64,000 bases of DNA from Ptiloglossa arizonensis (taxonomy: Eukaryota > Arthropoda > Insecta > Hymenoptera > Colletidae), in the NCBI RefSeq assembly GCF_051014685.1, contig NC_135053.1, positions 1,302,001-1,366,000 of the forward strand. Direction: 5' to 3'. The notes beneath the pieces are model-generated. The model made no database searches. It had not been told where the DNA came from and saw nothing but the letters and a program-made list of their open reading frames with translations. Position numbers and translations under genes: made by a program. Each line of letters begins with the position of its first letter. The first letter of the stretch is position 1. Of the stretch, positions 44,001 through 56,000 are shown piece by piece.

Positions 44001-47000
44001 TGAATTGTAAATACAAGAATATAAAGTTAAAATATATAAAGAAATGTAGAGTAATACAACTTAGTATGCGCCACGACAGTATTGTGTGTTCTTTTGGAAC
44101 TGAAAAACGCAAAGGAAAATGGCCAAACTTTTGACATACAATGACAGTCCTTAAAACTAACGTCAGCCATTGGCTAACGACGTCTGACACGTCTGAACAT
44201 CATCGTTGTATTCGTTCCAACAGTATCACTGCGCAAAGTGATTAGTTTAAGTAATAAACTAAGTGTTTACTTAAGTTTAAGTGATTAGTTTCGTATCCAT
44301 TTATAAATTTTATGAAAATAAAATTTGTTTTTACCATTCGAAGTTCGATCAAACGTTATTTGAATAAAAAAGAGTACGAACTCGTTCATCGTTTCTCCAT
44401 GGGGAAAAAATAACGATTATTGTAATAGGCATTTGTTTAGAATGTAGGTAACGTGGAAGAACTCGCACTTCTACTCGTACTGGTCGAACTGTATCCTTAA
44501 AAATCATCTACTTACAATTTAGTTGGACTTCGATCATTCCATTGGAGAAATGTGACATTGATCGTTTTCCAACGAATCCAACATTTTTCTGAACTGCGGC
44601 CACTTTTCTTTCTTATTAAACTATAATCCGATATAGTTCTTTCTAAACTCTAACGCACAATGTTAAAATCTCCATCTTTGGTTCGTCCTTGGACTCTTCA
44701 ATTGTTTCGCAACAATCGCTTATTAGACGCTCGAGATTCGTGGTATATTTTAAGTAGTTTAAAATAAAATCAGTTACAACACAATGACAATGGCAAATTG
44801 CTATCTATCTTTGTACGATAAAACTTGTAAACGTTAGTTTTAATATAAACAAAATATATAATACTATTATTCTTAGTAGACATAAAATATGAAATTTTCC
44901 TCAGTCTTATTATCAATCGTCTCTTAACATCCATACTCCTCTTGTATTTTGTATCTTGTTTGTTAATGGTCTGATTTGTTCAACAAACTGAAAGAAAATC
45001 TCTTTCGACGTCCTATACAAGGATTTGCATCTTTTATCATCTTTTTACACCTCCTTAGCAACAACAAACACTGTTTATCATTTTTAACAAAAGGATGTAT
45101 CCATCGTTTCCCCCATTTTACCGTTGTTTTTCTTCTGTAAAAATATATAACAAGCATGCATCGTCATCTTCTCTTGAAATTTTCTTACCAACTGATTTGA
45201 AATTTAAACAAAGCGAATGTCTTTGAGCTAGAGACACTTACTTCGGTCGCGTTTATGACTCGACGATAGTAACCTAAATCAAGATAGAAACGGAACTGAA
45301 ACCCTGCTCAGATTGACAGACGATTGTCGGTGAACTGTCCGAGAACATTGTCTGTCAACACTCTGGGAAATCGCTTGACAGTGTTTACACATCCTGCAGA
45401 CGATGTCACACGACTACATCTAGGACATTGTTTGCAAACTATTGGCGGACATTTCCTTGCATGCCCTACGTCTTGCAATTGAAAATTCAATAAACCCTGT
45501 TGAACCCTACGAGACAGTATCGTCGAAGATGTCGAACAATATCTCAGTACGTTTCTCTTGACGAGGTTGTTGCTGCGGTTGGCATATATGTATTTTTATT
45601 ACGCTTGCGACAAAAAAGGAGAAAACGATTATGGATACGTATATTTTTAGAAAAACGTCATCAACATTGAGAAAATCACCTCCTGGAATGTAATTTTGAT
45701 GCTCCTGGATTTTGGAATTTCGTTAGAATGTCTAAAAGTGATTTTGAAATTTGATTAAAGACTGTTAGCCCATTGATAAAGAAGTACGATACTAATTTTC
45801 GTACAATAATTTCTGCTTCCGTAAGATTGGCTATCGAAACAGTTAATGTCAGAAATTGTACCAGAAACATGCTGCAAGTTCTTATTAATATTTTGAAGAA
45901 TTTTGTTCAGGTAAGGAGAAAACTAAATATTTTGTTAGTAAATTAACAAATAAATAAACATTGGTTTATCTATAGATATTTGGTGGTTATAGAAGTGTAT
46001 TAGAAGTGAAATTATCCTTATACTTGAGAGAACGAGTTTATTAATATGAATTCCTGTATTATCAATTCGAATATTCTGAATTTAATAACGACGATTGGGG
46101 TGTACTAGCGGTAATTTGTGTTCGAGACGTTGTATGTGTTTGAGGTGTTCTATGTGTTATATGTGGTTGTTCTTAGCTGTATACTCTACTTGCTCTATGT
46201 GATATTGTGCGACAGTAATTTCCGTTTGGCACCTTCCGCTATTTCGCAGCTTTGCGACACCGCGTGCTCCGTATGCGAAGAAATTGTCTCTCTTGGAAGC
46301 TACTACAGTTAATTTCTTTAAACATTCCGCAGTTTCCACTTCTATGCTCGTTTTTGTCCTCTTCCTGTTTTTCTTATCGTTCGTAGATTGGCAGAATCAC
46401 GTGTGTCAATATTGTACAGTAACAATATCGATGCTCCTTATTTTGTAAAACTAAAGTAAAGTAGATTTATAAAAAATAAACTTATTAATAATACACGAGT
46501 ATTTACTTAAGTATTTCGATCCGCTGAACAATATGGATCATCATCGATGGTACGGCTTCCTCTGGAGTTGACTTTTTTCACCGGAAACAACGAAGTTTCC
46601 TATACGAAACACGATAATCTTTCAACGATCGTCCACTTTTAATATTCGCTACTTTTTTGCTACTTGTTCTCTGCGAAATTGACTGCATAATTTGTTTATC
46701 TTTTCGTCCATTTCTTTGATGTTCCATTCATATTTTTCTGACAGAAACATCATTGCGTCATATCTTTTTAAACATCGGTTTTTGTATTCTTCGCGAGTAA
46801 CCTTCCATAAACATTTATTTATTTGTGAGTCTTCAATAATTAACAATGTTTCCTCGTTCGTCTACATATTGACAATTGTATAACGAGAAGATTATTCCCC
46901 GTGAAGAGCTTGAAATGCACTCTGATAAACATTGACTTCAGCTCTTACTCGTGGGAAAGTCTCTTGTCTTCCATCGCAACGAAAAACGAAACACAAGTCA

Positions 47001-50000
47001 CCATTTATCCGTACACTTTTTTCGTTGTTCTATTTCGTTCTTCTCTACCTGGAAATTGTCTATAATAATCTATGCTAAACTGTTGATCAACTGCATCAGG
47101 GCACACGGACAGATCCCCGGACAGTTCATTCTCAATCTGGACAGGACTAGGACCTAAATACAAGCCACCATTTATCCGCAGACTGCCTCCAGATTTTTGC
47201 TTTGTCCGCTATCTGTCCACGGACAATCTATTATACATACGTGAACTGTCCACGTTCAGTGTTCGCGAACAAAAATCCGTCACTCTGAACAGAATTTAAC
47301 AAAGAGCATTTGAAAATAACACCCTCAGGCATTGTAAAATATTCGCTGTTTTAAAAACAGACTTTACTTAACATAAACTACGGAAAGACTCCGCTAAAGT
47401 AGTTACGAAAAGTATGAAAGCTATCAACTCGGTATATTATCTACCGAATAACATTTCTTAACTGTAGACGTTCGATTATTGTAAAAAAATGGATTACCTC
47501 GAGCCTCCTTTGCCAGTCGGCCAATTGATTCGAATAATACCGATACTACGATACTAAGATTCCAGATCGTGTTTCGAACAATTTTCAAAGTTTTCGAAGT
47601 TATCTTTTCGATGACTTGCTCGTTTTTGGAACTGCTTTTTTGGGAGACCGTTAACGGTTCGAGTTCTCGACGTATCGGCAATATTTTGTGTTTATCGTTC
47701 CTCGCGTATTTTGGGAAAGTAAATTCTATCCGACAGAAATGACAGTTCCTCCCGACAGATGGGAATTATTAAACGTTTTTGTTTGATTTTTCCAGGCTGA
47801 AGATTATATCGGATTGAAGGGAAGCTTTGACGATCATATCGGATTATTGGTGCACGGGGAAGACGGAGGACAGAAGACCGCGATACAACCGGACCCCAGA
47901 GGTTTACCGAGTTTACCACCCAACTTGGAAGCTCGTCTACCACAACTCGATCAGAGCTTGAGGATCACGCACGCCGAATGGTTACCGGTCACGAAAACCA
48001 GGTGTGTTCGCGGACTGATAAGGGCTTCTTGAATATTTATTGGCCGTAATTGTTCACACTTAATTCCGATTGACCCCTTTAATCGCTGAAAACTTGCTGC
48101 TTGCACGCAAAAAAAGGAAACTTGCACTCGTCAGGGTATTATACGTAACTTTAGTGTTGCGGATATTGCGTTACGTCGAACTTAAATTTCTTGTTTCGAT
48201 CGTAAGTGTTAATTAAACGTATCCGTTGCAAGAAACGCTATATTTGCTCTCTTTTGAAATAATTACTTTATTTGAGATAATGTTATTCGATCGAAAATAT
48301 ATTCAACAGATCAGATTTCAGAATTTATTTGTATTCGTTCGTATTTTTAAATAAACTTATTTCTTATTTCGTTTCAAGTATTTGTTACCTTTTTGTTTAA
48401 TTTTTCTATTTTTTAAATACACTGCCTGAAAAGTTAAATGATCGTCTATTTAAAGAAGTTTGGAGAGTGAAATAAATTATCGAGAATGAAAGAAATATTG
48501 TGTATATTGCACACAGTAACGTTTTATACGGTAATATTTCAAGGTAGTAAAAATAATGTCATTCGAGTAGATGGTTCGCCAATTTTTAGCGATGCATTAA
48601 CGAAATCTGTGCAACTTATTTGAATAAATTGAGCGGAAAGTTAAAATTACCGACGTAAGTACGAATCTTAGAAACCTGCGGGAAAGTAGAAAAACGAGTT
48701 GCAATTTAAACGACTCGAGCCCCAAGAAAATGCTAATTCCACATAATATCAAAAATCATTCAAACAAAAATCATTTTTGTACATTTTTTTCTCATTTTTG
48801 TATCGACACAATCAAATCTCGATTATCGCACGAGAGTTTCATTTGTTGCATTCCATTGACAAGTAGAAGGGACAATTACTTAGCAAATGGAAGAAAAAGT
48901 GCAGTAATATCCTTCTGGTTGTAATGCATTTTTATGGAAAGTAATACGTACACTTCAATAGTTTTCATCATATTTTATGTTTTCTTATTTGAACTCGATG
49001 CGTTAAATACTCTTGCGTCATTTTATTTGGAAGAAAATTTCTTGAATTAACGGTGGACGATTTTTGTCAACCTTTTGTACAATGTTCCTACAAAAATATT
49101 CGACATATTTCGTTTCTTTAATAAATGCTAGATTACTGTCTAAGTTCATAATCCGAGGGACAAAATTTTATAACAATTTGAAAAATATTTATATAATCGA
49201 TAGCAGAGACCACAAGTAACAGAGATAGATTCTCTAAATGAGATTTGTTTTCTTCGAAGCAAGACACACGATTACTGTTTTTAAAAATAAAATACATTCG
49301 AGCATTAATTAAAGCTAGGTTAGAAACAGCACTTCTGTTTGCACGATTGTCAACGTATTTTGCTCGTTTAACTTACCCGAACACCTTTACATACAATACA
49401 TGTAGAATGAAAACGTTAAATAAAAAAATAAATAATAAATTGCTCGATAAGTTTTGTCGTTCGATGAGAAACGGAGCTATTAGGTTCATCGTTTTAATTT
49501 TCGAAAGATGGTACTACTGTTCAATGGACATGCGTAAAGTTTCATGTTGATCTGTCGACTCGTTCGTGTATTTACAGTTGTTCAAAGTTCAAGTGTTATA
49601 ATATTTTTTTCACAATGGAAAAACCGACAAAACTTATCGAACAAATTAGTAAACAAATGAAAATGACATTTCCCGTTGAAAAAGTCAAATAGAAAAAATA
49701 CAAGCGTTCTATAAATACTGTACTACTGGATGAAAAGTGTTCCGTGACTAAAACAATTTAGGAAACGCCGACACAGGCCACGGTGTACAATATCTACTAA
49801 TTTATTCTTGTATCTTTGTACAGGACATTGGTCTTCTAATTCTTAAACGGAGTTTTACGAAACGAAATATTATTCGAACAAAATGTTCATTTTATTCGTT
49901 ATTTACTCCAATAAGATATCAGAATTTCTTTGTATTCCTTTTTATTTTCAAACAAACTTGTTTGTCATTTCGTTTCAAGTAAGTAAATATTTGTCCTTTT

Positions 50001-53000
50001 CGTTCATTGTTATACCGAATGAAAATTGCCCGTTCTTGTTCTCAAAGATTCGCGTTTCTTTTATTCTCAGATTCAAATTCTTTGTATATTCGGCGTACTT
50101 CGACGACAGAGTTGGCGGTGCAGGCTCGCCAACTGGCAAAACTCAAGGCATGGTGCGCATAATAAGCGCGACAAAGACTAAAGGACCGGAGCGCGTTTGG
50201 TGCAGATTTTGGTATCGACCAGAGAACGGAGGAAACGTTACCGCTTCTGTAACGGTGGCTGCTAAAGTAAAGGTGCGTTAACTCAGAGAAATAACTTGCT
50301 TCCGTGATCTTGCCTATGAAACGCGCAGAAAAAACGCGGGAGCGCGACTAATTTTCATCGCAAGTGTATTGGCGTCACGCTTTGTTTCGTGCGCATCGGG
50401 GTTTGTTTTACAACCTCGAACAAATTTATCTTCCCGATAGGTCAAAGGCAACGCTGTTCTGCTTCATTCATCGCGTACAATTTCGTTTCACCGTTCGCAA
50501 AACACCGTAGTCAAAAACTCACGAAGTTTGAATACGATGCGCGTCGTCGAGTGCAGTTTTGGAGAGTCCGCGAACTACGAATAAAGAAAAACGGTGTCTC
50601 AAAAAGATGTTAGCGATTCGATAAATGATTTCAATTTCACTTTGCAATACAATTTTTGCAATAATTACTTTGCAATATTTTTCTATTCTTTTTAAACACC
50701 ATTTTATTATTTTAATAAAATCAACTCTCGGGTCCTGAATCGTGGACCAGAGTAATGAAAAAAAGTGTTTCGGAATAATGTCACCGAATCGATGAATGAT
50801 TTAAATTTTACTTTGCAATACAATTTTTGCAATAATTACTTTGCAATATTTTTCTATTCTTTTTAAACACCATTTTATTATTTTAATAAAATCAACTCTC
50901 GGGTCCTGAATCGTGGACCAGAGTAATGAAAAAAAGTGTTTCGGAATAATGTCACCGAATCGATGAATGATTTAAATTTTACTTTGCAATACAATTTTTG
51001 CAATAATTACTTTGCAATACTTTTCTATTCTTTTTAAACACCATTTTATTATTTTAATAAAATCAACTCTCGGGTCCTGAATCGTGGACCAGAGTAATGA
51101 AAAAAAGTGTTTCGGAATAATGTCACCGAATCGATGAATGATTTAAATTTTACTTTGCAATACAATTTTTGCAATAATTACTTTGCAATATTTTTCTATT
51201 CTTTTTAAACACCATTTTATTATTTGAATGAAATCAACTCTCGGGTCCTGAATCGTGGACCAGAGATATAAAAAAAGGTGTTTCGGAATAATGTCACCGA
51301 ATCGATGAATGATTTAAATTTTACTTTGCAATACAATTTTTGCAATAATTACTTTGCAATATTTTTCTATTCTTTTTAAACACCATTTTATTATTTGAAT
51401 GAAATCAACTCTCGGGTCCTGAATCGTGGACCAGAGATATAAAAAAAGGTGTTTCGGAATAATGTCACCGAATCGATGAATGATTTAAATTTTACTTTAC
51501 AATACAATTTTTGCAATAATTACTTTGCAATATTTTTCTATTCTTTTTAAACACCATTTTATTATTTTAATAAAATCAACTCTCGGGTCCTGAATCGTGG
51601 ACCAGAGTAATGAAAAAAAGTGTTTCGGAATAATGTCACCGAATCGATGAATGATTTAAATTTTACTTTGCAATACAATTTTTGCAATAATTACTTTGCA
51701 ATACTTTTCTATTCTTTTTAAACGCCATTTTATTATTTTAATAAAATCAACTCTCGGGTCCTGAATCGTGGATCAGAGTAATGAAAAAAAGTGTTTCGGA
51801 ATAATGTCACCGAATCGATGAATGATTTAAATTTTACTTTACAATATATTGTTCGCAATGATTAATTTGTACTATTTCAACATATGTATTTTATATCTTT
51901 TTTCTAAATTTCATTTTATCGTTTTAATAAAATCAACTTTCCGGCTTCAGTCCGCGGATAGCGTTCTAGGGACTTACGGGCCGCGTGTCTGACACCATTG
52001 CCTTAGATGGATTAGTAGTGATTTAAATTAATTGGTAGTAATTAGAAATCGTGCAGAAAAATATTGCAGAACTTTGGAATAACAATTTCTTAAACTGAAA
52101 CACGGTAAATTTTTCTACGGTATGGATACGTTTTTTCTCTCGGATGTAACATCGAATACCGTTTAGCAATGTGTGTAATAGGTTGTTCGATAAGTTTTGT
52201 CGTTCGATAAAGTACTGTTCAATGTAGTAGTGTTCGATAAGTTTTATCGAACGACAAGACTTATTGAACAACCTAGTATCTTCTAAGCGATACGTAATAT
52301 CGAGTACCGAAGACTGTCCAGAGTTGGGTCTAAACGGACCCGAGCGTCGACGTCCAAGTATCAAGGATACGTTCCAGCGATATGATTTCAAAAACTCGAT
52401 TTTTCTAGTCTTCGAAAATATTTGTGCAAAACGATTTCCTCGAGTTCACAAAATGAACAACATTATAAACGTTTAAAGGGAACATCTCGAATCTGCATTT
52501 TTTAAAATGGCTGACAGTGTATCTCGAATTCTGGTCGACCGATACTTCGAGTTTAGAAAGAATCATCAGCAGATAATTGTCCTTTTATCGCACGAATTAT
52601 GAATTTCAAAATTTAATGTTTTTCTTTTCTAACGCGTTAAGGACGAAGAAGACGCAAAAAGATCGACACTCAAACTTCAAAAATCGGAATTTTTCTTAAT
52701 TTTCAAGATTTTTCTCGCGATCCGTGCCACAGTCACATTTACATCGATCAAGATGCTGTTCGATTCTTTTCGTTTCATACGAACAGAACGTCAGGAATCG
52801 TGTCAGCCATGCGGGCCAACTTTTCAAAATATACTTCACCTAAGATTATGGAACGTCTGCAATTTTCATTGTTTTCCTTTATAAAGAATCATGAATCTAA
52901 CGTAAACACCGATAAATATGGTGTTTATCGTACGGTTTCTTTGGAAAAAAATCGGAAAGAAGTCGATGTTTTTCGGCCAGATTACCAGAATACCCCCTGA

Positions 53001-56000
53001 ACGAAACTAACAGTTACGGTGTTTGTATTCCGATAGGTGATCAGGGAGAATTGGAGCCTGAAGTACAGTGCGTGCTTTGTGATTTGCCCGTTACCAAAGG
53101 AATCGCCCACCAACGATAAAGTGCCGGAGACGGTGAGCGTCGTGGCAAGGCTTAAAGCAACCCCGACGAATCGTATCCTCGTACAGAACCGACCAGAGAG
53201 TAGGTCGAAGGAGAAGGAATTGTTGGCTGTTTGCGTGAAACCCCTGCATTACGATTATAACAGGGTAGGTTGCGATACCACGGAGAGACTTGAAGGAAAA
53301 CGTAACTGAGTAACTTGTTAACGCAATCGACTCGCGACTCTAACCCCCTACCCGTCACCTAAAGCGGAAATCTTGAATAACTCATCCAACGAGACTATCG
53401 TACTTTCGCTTTTTCATTTTCTCTGCGACCTGTCTTATTTATTTCGCTGTCCGATGTATTACTTTCGATAAGAAAGCGAGGATTGGAGCGCTGACGGTGT
53501 CGAGTCACGATACGCCCGGTCGAATCGATAAAAGTACAACCGAACAGATTAAGGGGTTACGTCGCCTTTGCAGGTGAACAAAATCGAAATTTCCTTTCCG
53601 CAAACGACAAAATCGAAATCTCAATATACATCGAGCAACCTAGTACTATACTGTTCATTGTAGCACTGTTCGATCAATTTTATCGAACGACGAAACTTAT
53701 TGAGCAACCTAGTACTGTACTGTTGATCGTAGCACTGTTCGATAAGTTTTATCGAACGACAAAACTTATTGAACAACCTATTACAAGACGCTTGAAGTGA
53801 CCGTCCTTTAGTAACTTTAGTAATCGGAGGCAAATAAAGGCGTTGGACTGTCAAAATCGATGTCATGTAAATTCAAGTGTTGTGCGTTGCTGGTAAATTT
53901 GGTTAGAGATGTTTAGAAAAAGAGATGTTCGTGTAAGTGTACGAGTACTTTTTAATAAATACACAACGGTATTTCAAAATCAAATTGGTGTGGATTGTTC
54001 GTCTAAGTGATAAGTAAAAGATTATGTATAAGATTATGTAGCGTGTACTTATAATTTGGAAAAAAGTCGCATCTTTTTCACACTTTTTGAGAAATTACTT
54101 GCTTCACAGGTTCCTATTCAATAACCGAGAGAAATTATGAACAAATTATTACTGCGCACAGAGGAAATGTAATTTTTCGAAAAGTACAAACAAGTTGAAT
54201 CTCTTTCTTCCGAATTATTAAGGTCAGATAACATTTTTTGTTCAGATACACTAGAAACACAACCAAATGTTCAAACGTGTATAAATATTTTGTTGTTTTT
54301 TCAAAGCTACGAAAACCGTCGATCGTATCTAAATATTGCAATATTCTTTAAATATCATAATATATAATCTTTAATTACTACTAGACGAACAAGCCATATA
54401 ATTTTGTGTCTTAGATATCGTCGTGTACTTATGAAAAATACACTTCTACAAATATCTTTTTTTCACTTTTTAACTTTATTCGATCAGCAATACACACTTT
54501 GACATTCCAACGCCTTCATTTGCTTCCGATTCTACGAAAGAACGTCGTCAACTATTATTCGATAACCAAAATACGCAGATTTCGGAATTTTTGTTTCTAT
54601 TTCATTGGATGCCGGGTAAACTTTATACTAGATTGTTCAATAAGTTTCGTCTTTTGATAAAACTTATTGAACAGTATAGTACTAGGTTGCTCGATAAGTT
54701 TTATCGAACGACAAAACTTATTGAACAACCTATTACACGTTCCTCGCGAAATCGTGTTTCTTGTATCGATGTCTCAGTAACGATTCAAATACCGTTATAT
54801 CGATTATGATCAAATTTGATATTAATATTCTTAATCGTATTGCTCATTGCACGACGCATGATTTCTTTTTTCGATAATTTTGCAAAAGTGTCATTTTTCT
54901 CCAAAATGTTACAATCTCTTCGATCTTTTTCAGTTTGAAAAAATTCTTGTACGTCGTACGGCAGAAAATTCATTAAAAAATAATAATAATTACTCGAGTA
55001 TGAATTTTCGAACACTGTTGGAGCCGGAACACTATTGCCGACGTCAGGGAATCCCCGCACATGTCGCGGATCGGATGAACGCTATTTTGTTTGCTCGCGT
55101 CCGACGTACGCGTAAAAGAACAATTAGATTTGAAATTCGTTATACGTTTCGTTCGTAGTAAAAAATTCGTTTCAATTAAACGTATAGTATTGTTATAAAA
55201 AATTCGTGAAGATATTCTCTGCTTTGACGGAAGCCGAGGTAACGTAACCTCTTGAAGAATCGTCGCGTGACAATTTCAGGTGTATCGAGTGCCAATGCGT
55301 GAAAATTTTATAGGTGCTGCAACTTGTGGAGTTTATCGAATTGCACAGACTGCTTGGCGCCACCCATGTGACACTATACAATGACACGGTTGGTGCGGAG
55401 GCCGGATGTGCGCTCAAGTACTACGAAGCTAAAGGTCTCGTTACCGTGTTACCTTGGCATCATTTAGACATGATTTCTCAACTAGAAATTCGTACGGAAG
55501 GACTATTCGCTGCCCTGAACGATTGCCTTTATCGATCTATGTACAAATACGAGTACGTGGCGTTGGTGGACCTCGACGAATTTATTATACCGAGGCACAA
55601 TGACACAATAATTGATCTCATAAGGTGAGAAGTTTGTTGATATTCAATGACGCACGAAAGCGCGAATAAATGTACTAATGTTCAAATTAAAATACTAACG
55701 CTTGTGTTCCTTCGACTCGAACGATCGTCATTTCGAAAAATATACGGAGTTTTTTAGAAATACATATTTATATTTCTGAGGGTAAAATAAGTTAAAAAAA
55801 TTTCATATAAACGTATGTACTGTATACCTTAGCTTTCGAGATACGAATGATTGAAGAAAATGTACAAAGCGTCCGCCTCAAATAATGCTATTGCACGTAT
55901 TAGCATTGCATTTTTCATTTGACTCAAAAATGCCAGATGTTCCACGAATGGTTTTGAATATTTTGTACCAGATCGTCTATAGTTGAGAGCTGGGAAGAAC

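Noticed and set aside
45308..45490. Cys-rich minus-strand open frame (CPPIVCKQCPRC)
   Set aside because: Zinc-finger look is superficial; flanked by repeated ACTGTCC-type words, no continuation through splice sites.
54785..55158. Overlapping open frames on both strands in GT92 intron 4
   Set aside because: No family resemblance and mutually antisense; treated as chance.
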